A stretch of DNA of 64,000 nucleotides, from NCBI GenBank assembly GCA_003247575.1, contig QJZC01000019.1, positions 124,001 through 188,000 on the forward strand, in the 5' to 3' direction. Origin of the DNA: Pseudomonadota bacterium (GTDB lineage: Bacteria; Myxococcota_A; UBA9160; SZUA-336). Numbering within the stretch: the first letter of the stretch is position 1; every line of letters starts with the position of its first letter. Positions 45,336 through 54,120 of this stretch are shown here, in pieces. Below the pieces are notes generated by a model. That model was not told the DNA's origin. It was given only the letters and a program-made list of their open reading frames with translations, and searched no databases. The translations under genes and the position numbers were made by a program.

Positions 45336-45907
45336 GGACGGCCCTCGACTCTGTGTGCGGCGCGAAGCAGGCGCGAATCGAGACCGAGGCCCGACTGGGC
45401 CGACGCCTCCAGGTTCACGCTGAAGACGATGCGATTCTCGAAGGCCTCCAGATTGATGATACCCCCAGAGGCGAGGAAGCCCGGCTGCGACCCAACGGTC
45501 AGCACGGGCGAGGGCCCAAGTACGGCCAGCCACTCCCGCACCACAGGAGGCTCATCCGCGGCGATGAAGACGACATGACACCGCATCGCAGCGTCTATCC
45601 CAGTTATCTCGACCACCTCGACTGGACGATCGTGGATCTTCAACCCGGCCACGTTCTCTGCAATCAGCTGGGCGAAGTCCGCGTCACCGAAGATGCCAAA
45701 CACCATGGGCTCGCGGCTCGCCGATTCTTCATCTGGCCAGCTCACGAACCTCGCGATCTTGTACACCAGTGCACCGCGGATCTCGCGCTCTCGCGCGGAA
45801 GGGTCGGCGCGGACGTCGATGGACGAAGCCAAGACCAGGAGGAAGCCCAGAAACAACGCGCACGGAAGGCGGAATGCGGTCGCGGCCGTGCGGAGCTTAC
45901 GCAGCAT
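45332..45907 (-). CDS. YfiR family (DUF4154) periplasmic protein
   Basis: 191 residues from ATG 45907; earlier in-frame ATGs would put 50 extra residues before the signal peptide (LPCALFLGFLLVLASSIDVRA). The mature part matches YfiR: ALVYKIARFVSWPDE near the start, VFGIFGDADFAQLI, CHVVFIAADE, VLTVGSQPGFLASGGIINLE and the end VFSVNLEASAQSGLGLDSRLLRAA. YfiR proteins bind and inhibit a CHASE8-bearing membrane partner; here the GTGA-overlapping downstream gene encodes such a sensor kinase, so that is the likely partner. Confidence 0.9.
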   Translation of the reverse strand: MLRKLRTAATAFRLPCALFLGFLLVLASSIDVRADPSAREREIRGALVYKIARFVSWPDEESASREPMVFGIFGDADFAQLIAENVAGLKIHDRPVEVVEITGIDAAMRCHVVFIAADEPPVVREWLAVLGPSPVLTVGSQPGFLASGGIINLEAFENRIVFSVNLEASAQSGLGLDSRLLRAAHRVEGRP

Positions 45908-46193
45908 CCGAGCAGCCCAGCAGTCTGCAATAGCGAGCGGCACCTGCAGATTCCCCCCGTTTCGCCGCAGGACGACTTCGTGAGACTCGTCGGCGAGCGC
46001 GCGAACGAGCTTGATGCGCATGTCGGTCAGCGCGTGCTCGCAAGGCCCTGGCTGCATGACCAGCGCAAAACCGGCTCCACATCCGGCAAGTGGTGATGCG
46101 GATTGCTAAGATCGCCGACTCGTCGCACATGGAAGAACACCCTTGCCACCAAGACCGCCTCCGACCTGGATAGCGGGGCATTGAGGCCGCGCC

Positions 46194-47693
46194 GTGACCC
46201 TCTTCATCCTCCGACATGCACGCACGCAGCGTCCTCCACAGCTGCCAGCCAGCACTCGCAAAGACGGCCGCAAAGGCAGAGGGCTGCCCTCCAAGCGCGA
46301 GGCCGTCCTCTCCGCGGAAGGCTGGGCTCAGGCGCGCGCGCTCGTCGAATCCGTTGACGGGGAGAGAATCGCACGCCTCGTGTCCAGCCCATCGACCCGG
46401 TGTCGCGAGACTCTCGAACCACTGGCCGCGCGGCGCGGACTCCGCATCGACGTCGATCCACGCCTCGGCGACGACGCCTCGCCAAAGCAGCTGAACGACC
46501 TGCTCAGCGAAATCTCGCGAGAGGATGTACTCGTGTGCTCTCACGGCGATACGATCCCGCAGCTCCTCGCGCGGCTCGGGGTTCCGAGCGAATACATCCG
46601 TTGCGCGAAGGCGTCGCTGTGGCGGATCGAGAACGACAAGGGCCGTCCCTCGGCGAGCTACGATCCGCCCCCTCCACCCCGAAGTGAGGTAGGCACGCGC
46701 CTGGCCGCCCTCGACCTCGGCAGCACCTCGTTTCACTTGCTGGTCGCGGATGTCTACGATGATGGGCGGCTCGAACGAGTCAAGCGCAAGCGGCGTATGC
46801 TTCGACTGGGCGCGCTACTCGCGGAGCCGAGTGAGCTTCCGGCGGAGGCGATCGTGCGTGTCTGTGACACCGCCGCCGACCTGCGCGATACAGCTTGGAC
46901 TGCAGGCGCCCTATCATTGCTCTGCGTCGCCACCGCGGCCTTCCGAGATGGCGCACGCGGACGCCAGCTGGCTTCGGATCTCGGCGCGAGGCTGCGTGCG
47001 CCCATTCGCGTCATGAGCGGAGAGGAAGAAGCGCATGCGATCTTCGCCGCGTTCCGCAGACGTCTCGACCTCGGCCCAGAACCGGTGCTCGGGATCGATC
47101 TGGGGGGTGGCAGCCTGGAGCTCGCGATCGGCGACTCGGGCAACGTCTACTGGGAGACCACTCTGCCCCTCGGTGTCGTACGACTGCATCGCCAGCATGC
47201 GCGAGGCGAGCTCGATTGCGACGTCGAGGCGGTGCGGGCACGAGTAGCTGAGGTGCTCGCGCCCGTACGCGACTCGATCCGCAGCCTTGCTCCGGTGCGA
47301 TGTATCGCGACCGGTGGAACGGCGCGCGCGGTTGCGCGCTTGCTTGCAGCCCGAGATGCATCTCGGCGTCACGAGATCTGCGGGCTCCTCATCTCACGCT
47401 TGTGGCTCGCTCTGCTACGCGACGAGCTCGCGGCGGCTTCACACGAGGAGCGCCTCGACATGCCGGGAATGAATGCGGAACGCGTCGATCTCTTGCCGGC
47501 AGGTGCGGCGATTCTCGAAAGCGTACTGGCGCAGCTCGACCTACCCGATCTGATCGTGTGCGACTGGGGGCTACGCGAGGGCGTTCTACTCAGTGCCATG
47601 CGCGATGCGCGACGCCACCGTCGCGAGATCTACTCTCTAGCGTCGTCCGGCGCATCCGACGACGCCCTCGCCGACGACGCCCTCGCAGATTAG
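46194..47693 (+). CDS. SixA-like phosphohistidine phosphatase fused to Ppx/GppA phosphatase
   Basis: 499 residues. Residues 1-150 are a histidine-phosphatase domain: LRHAR near 6-10 with the phospho-accepting His, SSPSTRCRETLEPLA, and VCSHGD with the second His. After a Pro-rich hinge near 155-163, residues 165-490 are an exopolyphosphatase/GppA domain: AALDLGSTSFHLLVADV, SGEEEA, GIDLGGGSLELAIGD and CIATGGTARAVARLL. The Ppx half degrades polyphosphate or pppGpp; SixA acts on phospho-His. The tail holds a short repeat (DDALADDALAD). Faces the PstS-OmpA gene with only eight bases between the stops. Confidence 0.92.
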   Translation: MTLFILRHARTQRPPQLPASTRKDGRKGRGLPSKREAVLSAEGWAQARALVESVDGERIARLVSSPSTRCRETLEPLAARRGLRIDVDPRLGDDASPKQLNDLLSEISREDVLVCSHGDTIPQLLARLGVPSEYIRCAKASLWRIENDKGRPSASYDPPPPPRSEVGTRLAALDLGSTSFHLLVADVYDDGRLERVKRKRRMLRLGALLAEPSELPAEAIVRVCDTAADLRDTAWTAGALSLLCVATAAFRDGARGRQLASDLGARLRAPIRVMSGEEEAHAIFAAFRRRLDLGPEPVLGIDLGGGSLELAIGDSGNVYWETTLPLGVVRLHRQHARGELDCDVEAVRARVAEVLAPVRDSIRSLAPVRCIATGGTARAVARLLAARDASRRHEICGLLISRLWLALLRDELAAASHEERLDMPGMNAERVDLLPAGAAILESVLAQLDLPDLIVCDWGLREGVLLSAMRDARRHRREIYSLASSGASDDALADDALAD

Positions 47694-47701
47694 GGCTTGG
47701 G

Positions 47702-49132
47702 TCAGGGATCGGCCGGGTCCTCCAGGATCCAGACGTCCACCCGCCGATTCTGGACGCGGCCGGACAGAGCATCATTGGTCGCGATGGGCTCGTCTGACCC
47801 TCGCGCCGCGATCCGGATCCGCGCTCGAGGGACGCCCAGGATCTCGAGGTAGGAGGCCGCCGCCACCGCGCGCCGCTGTGAGACCACACGATTTGCACTG
47901 CGGCTTCCCGTCGAATCCGCATGACCGACCACCTCGACCGCACGCTCCGAGCCCCGCATGCGTTCGGCAACCTCCTCGAGCGAGCGCCGAGCCTCACGAT
48001 CGAGCTCAGTCTGGTCGAAGCCGAAGTAGACTCGCAGCGGAACTCCGGCGCTGCTCCTCGCTCGGCTCCGCCTACCGTTCGCCTCCAGCTCCACCGTGCT
48101 GGCTACATCGAGCGGGATGAATCCGTGCTGACTGACGAGGCGCTGTCCGATCGGCGAAAGCATGAACGACAGGAAGGCTCTCACATCTCCGCCCACCTCG
48201 TCGGTGGTGTAGACATACAGGGGTCGATAGATCGGATAGCTGCCGTCGCGGACGGTGCCGCGATCGGGCGCGACAGGTCGGGAACCTGGACGCGAGGAGA
48301 GCGCAAGCATCCGCACCGACTGGGCAGTCGCCAGGGTGCGATCGGCAACGAAGCCGAGTCCAACGTACGAGAGTGCGTGCGGATCCGCAGCCACGGCACG
48401 CACGATGTCGTCCGTCTCTTCGAGGAAGCGAGTTCGGACGGAGAAGATCGCAGCCGAATCGCCGGGCGATCTGCGCACGACGGCATCCCGAAAGAATCCG
48501 TGGGTCCCGGAATAGCTGGGACGACTGATCAGCACGACGGGCGCATCGATGCCTCCAACCTCAGACCAGCGCTCGATCTCGCCCCGAAACAGGGCTCCCA
48601 GCTGCTCCAGGGACAGCGCTCGCACCGGATTGCTCGGATGTACGATCACAGCGATGCCGTCATAGGCAATCACGAACTCGCGCAAGCGCAGTCCGAGCAC
48701 CCGCGCGCGCTCGAGCTCCGCCTCTCGAATCGAACGTGACGAAGCAGCAACGTCTGCAGACCCATCGAAGAGCCCCACGAACCCCGTCGAGGATCCGAGA
48801 GACTCCCAGCGCACCTCGCCTGCGGCTTGCTCTCGTGAAAACTCACGAACGAACGCCTGCCCGAGATGCTCTCCAATCGTGTCGGACCCCTTGACCTGAA
48901 GCCAAGTACGCACGGAGCCTTCGCGCGCGCGGATACCCGACCCCGGACTTCCTACCTCGGGAACCACCTGTTCGGGAACCACCTGTTCCGAGACCGTACG
49001 TGGCAAGCTCGCCTGGGCCAGCGCCGTTGCGGACCCGCACAGCTGGACCGCAGCCATCCACCCGAAGGCAACCGCCAGCGCATTCAAGCGCTTCGACGTA
49101 CGCACATGGGCACCTCGTTGCATCGAGCTCAT
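47702..49132 (-). CDS. Phosphate-binding PstS-like domain fused to OmpA peptidoglycan-binding domain
   Basis: 476 residues from ATG 49132, behind AAAGGGAGGGG; longer frames lack a signal at their start. Signal peptide ends at ATALAQ. Residues about 75-330 are a PstS-type binding protein: VKGSDTIGEHLGQAF, GSSTGFVGLFDGSADVAASS, IVHPSNPVRALSLEQLGALF, SRPSYSGTHGFF. Residues about 355-470 are an OmpA-like domain (YFGFDQTELDREARRS; VVGHADSTGSRSANRVVSQR; AARGSDEP). It should therefore bind phosphate while held to peptidoglycan, unlike a free ABC-transport binding protein. No pst ABC genes are nearby. Fifty-one bases after the TonB-like gene on the same strand. Confidence 0.88.
   Translation of the reverse strand: MSSMQRGAHVRTSKRLNALAVAFGWMAAVQLCGSATALAQASLPRTVSEQVVPEQVVPEVGSPGSGIRAREGSVRTWLQVKGSDTIGEHLGQAFVREFSREQAAGEVRWESLGSSTGFVGLFDGSADVAASSRSIREAELERARVLGLRLREFVIAYDGIAVIVHPSNPVRALSLEQLGALFRGEIERWSEVGGIDAPVVLISRPSYSGTHGFFRDAVVRRSPGDSAAIFSVRTRFLEETDDIVRAVAADPHALSYVGLGFVADRTLATAQSVRMLALSSRPGSRPVAPDRGTVRDGSYPIYRPLYVYTTDEVGGDVRAFLSFMLSPIGQRLVSQHGFIPLDVASTVELEANGRRSRARSSAGVPLRVYFGFDQTELDREARRSLEEVAERMRGSERAVEVVGHADSTGSRSANRVVSQRRAVAAASYLEILGVPRARIRIAARGSDEPIATNDALSGRVQNRRVDVWILEDPADP
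48957..48986. repeat. 15-bp in-frame tandem repeat in the PstS-OmpA gene
   Basis: TCGGGAACCACCTGT occurs twice in a row and encodes the doubled EQVVP unit in the linker after the signal peptide. It changes linker length without breaking the frame. Confidence 0.75.
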
Positions 49133-49183
49133 GCTCCCCTCCCTTTCCTCGAGCTGCGAACGAGCCGAGCGCATGCAGCTGCG

Positions 49184-49954
49184 TCAGTCGAAGCGGACCG
49201 GCCAGTTGATCCAAACCGCGACCGGATGCCCGGCACGGAGCGCAGGCTCGAAGCGGAACTCCCGAACCGAGGCCTGAGCGCGCTGCTCGAACTCCGCGAG
49301 CGCGGAACGCGAGCGATGCACGAGTGCGCGCTTCACTCGCCCGTCCGGACCAATCAGGATTCGACAAGTGATCGTCGGCCGCAGGGAGCGCGACGCACGG
49401 GCAGGTACGCGCACCGGGTCGGCGTACCGGAGCCGCGGAGCCCGATCTCCAGGCTCGACCAGGGCAGACGCCTCGACGGGGCGCGTGAGCGGCTCTAGCT
49501 GCCGGCGCGCAGTCCAAGCGCGTTCGCGGTCGAGCAAGCGCACCAGCTTTCGTGGGGCACGCATCGGATCGAGCGTGAGCCCGGGAACCTCGACCAGGGC
49601 TCGCCGCACCGCCGCTACCGCATCTCGCTCGCGACCATAGGCCAGGGCAGCACTGGCTTCCAAAAGCTCCAGCCGCACGACGCGGTCCGAGCTTCCCGCG
49701 ACCTGCGCCAACGGCTCCAGGCGAGCACGTAGGTTCGGCGTTGCGGAGAGCACCTCGTCGAAGCGTGCGTGTAACCACTGACGCCGGAGCGTCTCCAGGC
49801 TCTGATCGGCCGCCGCCCAGAATCGATCTCGCTGCTGTCCTTCGCCACCCGCCCGGCCCGTGATCGACATCATCGGAGCATCGGGCGGACTCTCGTACAG
49901 GACGAAACCTCCGCTGACCACTAGACCCAAGATCGAAGCCAAAGACCCACGCAT
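49184..49954 (-). CDS. TonB C-terminal domain protein with TPR-like middle
   Basis: 256 residues from ATG 49954 with GGGAGG upstream. One N-terminal membrane helix (ASILGLVVSGGFVLYE) is followed by a helical TPR-like region (AVAAVRRALVEVPGLTLDPM), like that in the protein at 3601-4506, and then a TonB C-terminal domain over the last 70 residues (TITCRILIGPDGRVKRALVH; FRFEPALRAGHPVAVWINWP). The usual Pro-rich spacer is short. No exbB or exbD genes adjoin it. Probably co-transcribed with the PstS-OmpA gene. Confidence 0.85.
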   Translation of the reverse strand: MRGSLASILGLVVSGGFVLYESPPDAPMMSITGRAGGEGQQRDRFWAAADQSLETLRRQWLHARFDEVLSATPNLRARLEPLAQVAGSSDRVVRLELLEASAALAYGRERDAVAAVRRALVEVPGLTLDPMRAPRKLVRLLDRERAWTARRQLEPLTRPVEASALVEPGDRAPRLRYADPVRVPARASRSLRPTITCRILIGPDGRVKRALVHRSRSALAEFEQRAQASVREFRFEPALRAGHPVAVWINWPVRFD

Positions 49955-50043
49955 CCGCGACCTCCCGCCACCGCGGCTCGCGAACCCTCCGCCCGCAGCC
50001 CGACGACACGGAAGCGAACGTAGGTGGGGACTTTGATCGCTCG

Positions 50044-50061
50044 ACGTCACAACTGTGACGT
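50044..50061. promoter_or_regulatory. Perfect 18-bp palindromic operator candidate
   Basis: ACGTCACA and TGTGACGT, perfect 8-base arms separated by AC. It lies 90 bases upstream of the TonB-like start and about 200 upstream of the glycan cluster, so it could serve either. No T-run follows, so it is not a terminator. Confidence 0.55.
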
Positions 50062-50190
50062 TCCTACGACGGGAATCGGCCTCACTGACCGAAACTGCAA
50101 CTAACTCGCAAGTCGTGAGTCATTTCCGCAGCACCGGCTGCCGCCCTGGCAACCCGACTCCCGCGGGCGCATACTGCAATCAATTGCTCG

Positions 50191-50220
50191 TTGAAAGCGG
50201 GTTGATACTCGGTCTAAAAT
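50191..50220 (+). promoter_or_regulatory. Candidate sigma-70 promoter for the glycan cluster
   Basis: TTGAAA at 50191-50196 and TAAAAT at 50215-50220, an 18-base spacer, 42 bases before the first possible start (50262). Each box is one mismatch from consensus. Confidence 0.5.
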
Positions 50221-50261
50221 TTAGCCTACGTTCATCCATGCAGATCTGTTGAAGTCAGGCG

Positions 50262-51566
50262 GTGATGGCCATGCTCGAGGCAAGGAGAGCGCACTCGCAG
50301 GCCTCGGGGCTCCGTCCTTCGGTCGAAGGAGGGCCAGCGCCTGAAATGTGCGAGATGGCTGCTGCTCGAATGCGGGTTCTCCTACTGAACTACGAGTTCC
50401 CGCCGGTCGGCGGAGGCGCCTCGACCGCGAGCTTCCAGCTCGCTCGCTCGCTCGTGTCGAGTGGTCACGAGGTCCATGTGGTCACCTCACGCATGAGCGG
50501 CAGCCCCGCGTACGAGGTCGTCGCGGGCATCTCCGTGTGGCGCGTGTTCAGTTGGCGAAACGACGTCCAGGACTGCGGGCTGAGCGGAGCGGCCAGCTAC
50601 GTGTTGAGCGCGAGTCGCAGGATCTCCCAACTCTTGCGCCTCTATCGCTACGACGTCGTCCACTACTTCTTCGGATTGCCTACCGGGGCTCTCGCACTCA
50701 CGCTCCCGCGGCTCCGACGGCTCCCATCCGTGCTGTCGCTCCGTGGGTCAGACGTCCCCGGCTACGATCGCTCCAGTGGCATGCTTCCGGTGCTCCACCA
50801 GCTACTCCATCCTGTGTCTCGGCACATCTGGTCATCGGCCGATCGCATCATCGCCAACAGCGCGGGCCTGCGCGGACTGGCTGAGAGCTTCTATCCGGAT
50901 CGTGAGATCCAGCTGATCCCAAACGCCGTGAGCACGGAACTGTTCCACCCGCTCGTCCAGCGCACCCACGCAGGCGGGCATCCCCTGCGCGTGCTCTGTG
51001 TCGCACGGCTGATCGCACGCAAGGGAGTAGAGGATCTACTGCAGGCGGTCGCCAAGCTGCCCGAGGAGAAGATCGAGCTCGTACTCCAGGGATCGGGCCG
51101 TGATGCAGAGCTCTTGGAGGCTCGGGCTTCGGAGCTCGGAATCACCGATCGCGTACGCTTCGCTGGCTTCCGCCCTCAGTCCCAGCTCGCGAGCGTCTAC
51201 TCCCAGGCGGACATCTTCGTGCTGCCCTCGCATTCCGAGTCCTGCTCGATGGCGTTGCTCGAGGCGATGGCGAGCGGCCTTCCGGTCATCGCCACTCGGG
51301 TCGGAGGGACACCCGAGCTGGTGGCGGATGGCGACGGCGGCATCCTGGTACCGCAGCGAGACCCCGGCGCACTGGCGAAGGCCCTCGCACAGATGTGCGG
51401 TCAACCGGAGATGCGTTGGCGCATGGGACGCTTCAACCGGCGACGCACAGAAGACTGTAGCTGGAAGAAGGTGAGCAACGCCTACCTCGACGAGTATCGC
51501 CGCGCGATCGAGGCCCATCGGAAGCGTACACAGCCTGCGACGCGGGGGCGCGAGACTCGCTCATGA
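50262..51566 (+). CDS. GT4 family glycosyltransferase
   Basis: 434 residues from a GTG at 50262; the fold itself begins at MRVLLLNYEFPPVGGGAS (ATG 50370), so the true start may be later, with no start having a clear ribosome-binding site. N-terminal GT-B half with the Gly-rich acceptor loop (PPVGGGASTA); C-terminal half with LRVLCVARLIARKGVEDLL and the E-x7-E motif in HSESCSMALLEAMASGLPV. Retaining sugar transferase using a nucleotide sugar, probably in surface polysaccharide synthesis. The next gene starts in its stop codon (ATGA). Confidence 0.93.
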   Translation: MMAMLEARRAHSQASGLRPSVEGGPAPEMCEMAAARMRVLLLNYEFPPVGGGASTASFQLARSLVSSGHEVHVVTSRMSGSPAYEVVAGISVWRVFSWRNDVQDCGLSGAASYVLSASRRISQLLRLYRYDVVHYFFGLPTGALALTLPRLRRLPSVLSLRGSDVPGYDRSSGMLPVLHQLLHPVSRHIWSSADRIIANSAGLRGLAESFYPDREIQLIPNAVSTELFHPLVQRTHAGGHPLRVLCVARLIARKGVEDLLQAVAKLPEEKIELVLQGSGRDAELLEARASELGITDRVRFAGFRPQSQLASVYSQADIFVLPSHSESCSMALLEAMASGLPVIATRVGGTPELVADGDGGILVPQRDPGALAKALAQMCGQPEMRWRMGRFNRRRTEDCSWKKVSNAYLDEYRRAIEAHRKRTQPATRGRETRS

Positions 51567-52906
51567 AGGCCCGGCAAGGGGTCGCACTGCTCACCGACCT
51601 CGCACGACTCTCCCGCAGCCAATGGCACTCTCTCGATCGCCTACGGGAACTGCAACGACGACTGCTGAACGATCAGCTGCACCACGCCCGCCGGACGGTA
51701 CCCTACTACCGTACATCCTGGCCGCGGGACCCCATCGAGCAGCTGTGCCAAGAGGGCTTCCAGCAGCTTCCGCTCGTGAGACGCGACTCTATCCAGGCTT
51801 CTCCAGAGTCCTTCCTCTCCGAGGTCGGAGATCGCCGCAGCTGGAAGACATCGTTCACGTCCGGCTCTACGGGACGCCCCCTCGAGAGCTTCTTCGATCC
51901 CGTCTGCTGGAGGCAGAGCAAGTACGCGTTCAAGCTGCGACGGCTGTTGGCATCAGGATGGCGCCCCGGCCACAGACTCGTCATCGTGGAGGCGCTCGAC
52001 GACGACGAGAGCGAGCAGCATGCGCGCACACACGCGCTGCCGGGTGAGAGCTTGCTAGGTCTTGCACTTGGCTCGCGCAGCTTTCTGTCGCTATTCGACC
52101 CACCGGAGAACCATCTCGAGCACTATCGTCGCATCCGACCGCAGCACATCTACGCCCCGCCCTCCTATCTGGCGGCGCTCGCACGCGTCTGGAACGACCG
52201 CGAGCGAGATCTCGTGCCCCTGCGCAGCCTCATGACCAGCGGCGAATGGGCACACCCGAATCTGCGTCAGCGACTCGAGCGCGCGTTCGGAGCCCCCGTG
52301 CTCGACGTCTACGGATCGACGGAATGCAAAGAGGTGGCTTGGCAGTGCAAGGAGCGCGGCTCCCTGCACGTCAACATGGAGAGCGTGCTGGTCGAGATCG
52401 TGGATCCCGACGGGCGCACAGTCGAGTTTGGACAACCGGGCGAGATCGTGCTCACTTCCCTGCTCAACCGAGCGATGCCGCTGATCCGCTACGCCACACA
52501 GGATCGGGCGATCCTCAGTGATGCTCCGTGCGGCTGTGGCCGCCAATCTCTGACCTTGGATTCCCTCGAGGGGCGAACAGTCGATGAGCTCTCACTCCCC
52601 GATGGCAGGCGCGTGTCGCCCTATGCATTGACGACAGCCATCGAACATTGTCCCGGCATTCACCAGTACCGCATCGTGCAGTCCGCGCGCGACCGGCTCG
52701 AGATCGAGGTGGCAAGTCAGAGCGAGGCGCCGCCAGAGGTGCTGGCAAGGCAGGTGCAGGACGCGCTACGCCCAGTCGTCGGAACACAGATCGAGCTTCG
52801 CATCCGGTTGGCAGAGCGGCTGACGCAGGAGCCTTCCGGTAAGTGTCGTCCCGTGTCGCAGCGCCGTCTGGGCGAGGTCGGATCGGGCTCTCTCGAAATC
52901 TCATGA
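51563..52906 (+). CDS. CapK/phenylacetate-CoA ligase-like adenylate-forming protein
   Basis: 447 residues, ATGA overlap upstream. AMP-binding core: TSGSTGRPLESFF near residue 95 (P-loop), VYGSTECKEVAWQC near 250, and LEGRTVDEL in the hinge. CapK proteins occur in capsule and surface-glycan loci and are thought to activate an acid for transfer to a sugar; the acid is unknown. Downstream gene again overlaps by ATGA. Confidence 0.92.
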   Translation: MKARQGVALLTDLARLSRSQWHSLDRLRELQRRLLNDQLHHARRTVPYYRTSWPRDPIEQLCQEGFQQLPLVRRDSIQASPESFLSEVGDRRSWKTSFTSGSTGRPLESFFDPVCWRQSKYAFKLRRLLASGWRPGHRLVIVEALDDDESEQHARTHALPGESLLGLALGSRSFLSLFDPPENHLEHYRRIRPQHIYAPPSYLAALARVWNDRERDLVPLRSLMTSGEWAHPNLRQRLERAFGAPVLDVYGSTECKEVAWQCKERGSLHVNMESVLVEIVDPDGRTVEFGQPGEIVLTSLLNRAMPLIRYATQDRAILSDAPCGCGRQSLTLDSLEGRTVDELSLPDGRRVSPYALTTAIEHCPGIHQYRIVQSARDRLEIEVASQSEAPPEVLARQVQDALRPVVGTQIELRIRLAERLTQEPSGKCRPVSQRRLGEVGSGSLEIS

Positions 52907-54054
52907 AAGTCCGCGTCCTAGGTTCCATCCGCGAAGTGGACAGGCGCGCTTGGGATTCGCTCGTCGGAGATGACCCAGTCTTCCGGCATGGCTGGTTTCG
53001 CGCCCTCGAGCGCGCGCGGCTGGATCTCGCAGAGCCGCGCCATCTGCTCCTCGAGGTCGATGGGGCCGTCGCCGGAATCGTCCCGTGCTTCCTACAGCAC
53101 TCCGATCCGCATGCGACCCTGATCCGGCGCCTGCTCGGTAGAGCGGCAGACTTCGCTTCGGAGCGCGCGCTGGTCGCCTATTCTCCGCTCTCCCAGCGTA
53201 GCGAGTGGTTTCTTCGTGCAGATGTCGACCGGGTGGAGGCCCTGACTCTCGTGCGCGAGTGCATGGACTCGCTCTGCCGTGAAGAGCGTATCTGGATCGC
53301 AGGGTGGCCATTCCGCTCACACTCGCACTCGGATCCCGGGTCCATCGCGTTGCGATCGAGTGGTTTCTGCACCGGCTTCCTCGCACCCAGCGCCGTCTGG
53401 TCGAATGCTGGCTACGCCAGCTTCGATGCGTATCTGCACACGCTCAAGAGCCGCGGACGCCGGCGCTACCGGGCCATCCGCAACGAACTCAACCGGGTAC
53501 GTCGAGCGAACGTGGAGATCGACGATCGTCCCCTGCACTCGGCGTGCGCCGCAGAGCTGGCGCGTCTTCACGCGGTACACTACCGAGAACACAATCCCGC
53601 GCGCGACTGCGCGCTCGGCGCGGAGTTCTTCGATGCGCTACAGAGCGAGCTCGGGGACACCGCACGGCTGCATGGAGCCTACGACGAGAGTGGGCTCGCT
53701 ACCTACTCGATCGTCCTCACGTCGCCCACCCGTTGGCACATGTTCCTGAGCGGGGACCGCGATCACGAGAGCGCACACCGCGACAAGATTCACTTCACGC
53801 TGAACTACTACTTTCCGATGCAATGTGCGATCGAATCCAAGGTCGCGCGGTTGGATTACGGGCTGTCCACATACGCGGCGAAGATGTGGCGCGGCTGCTC
53901 ACTCGAACCGGTCTCCTTCGCCGTGCGTGCGCCGAGCCCGATGCTCCAAGTCGGACTCCGCGGATTGAGTGCGCTGGTCGATCGCTGGTACCAGCACAAG
54001 CACCGGGGATTCGCGCACGAAGGGCCGCCGCTCGCCGCATCAGATACGATCTGA
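52903..54054 (+). CDS. GNAT/FemAB-like acyltransferase (DUF482-like)
   Basis: 383 residues from the ATG overlapping the capK-like stop; an in-frame ATG at 52843 lies inside that gene. Two GNAT-type halves as in FemAB and the peptidoglycan-biosynthesis DUF482 group: an N-terminal half with DDPVFRHGWFRALERARLDL and a C-terminal half with KSRGRRRYRAIRNELNRVRR, then YREHNPARDCALGAEFFDAL and FLSGDRDHESAHRDKIHFTLNYY-type strands ending in ARLDYGLSTYAAKMWRG. Probably moves an acyl or aminoacyl group, perhaps the one activated by the CapK-like protein, onto the glycan. Confidence 0.85.
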   Translation: MKVRVLGSIREVDRRAWDSLVGDDPVFRHGWFRALERARLDLAEPRHLLLEVDGAVAGIVPCFLQHSDPHATLIRRLLGRAADFASERALVAYSPLSQRSEWFLRADVDRVEALTLVRECMDSLCREERIWIAGWPFRSHSHSDPGSIALRSSGFCTGFLAPSAVWSNAGYASFDAYLHTLKSRGRRRYRAIRNELNRVRRANVEIDDRPLHSACAAELARLHAVHYREHNPARDCALGAEFFDALQSELGDTARLHGAYDESGLATYSIVLTSPTRWHMFLSGDRDHESAHRDKIHFTLNYYFPMQCAIESKVARLDYGLSTYAAKMWRGCSLEPVSFAVRAPSPMLQVGLRGLSALVDRWYQHKHRGFAHEGPPLAASDTI

Positions 54055-54120
54055 GCTCGACGCGAGCAGTCGGTTCAGGGCGGGTCCGCGCCTTGCGCCA
54101 CCCATCCGCTGCCCGGGACC

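Larger units (their letters stand above)
49955..50261. other. Divergent promoter region
   Basis: 307 bases between the TonB-like gene (leftward) and the glycan cluster (rightward). AT-richer than the rest; holds a perfect palindrome and a promoter candidate (listed separately). No coding frame is credible. Confidence 0.65.

Noticed and set aside
48843..50009. 388-codon minus-strand open frame
   Set aside because: Shadow frame of the TonB-like and PstS-OmpA genes, rich in Arg/Ala/Gly.
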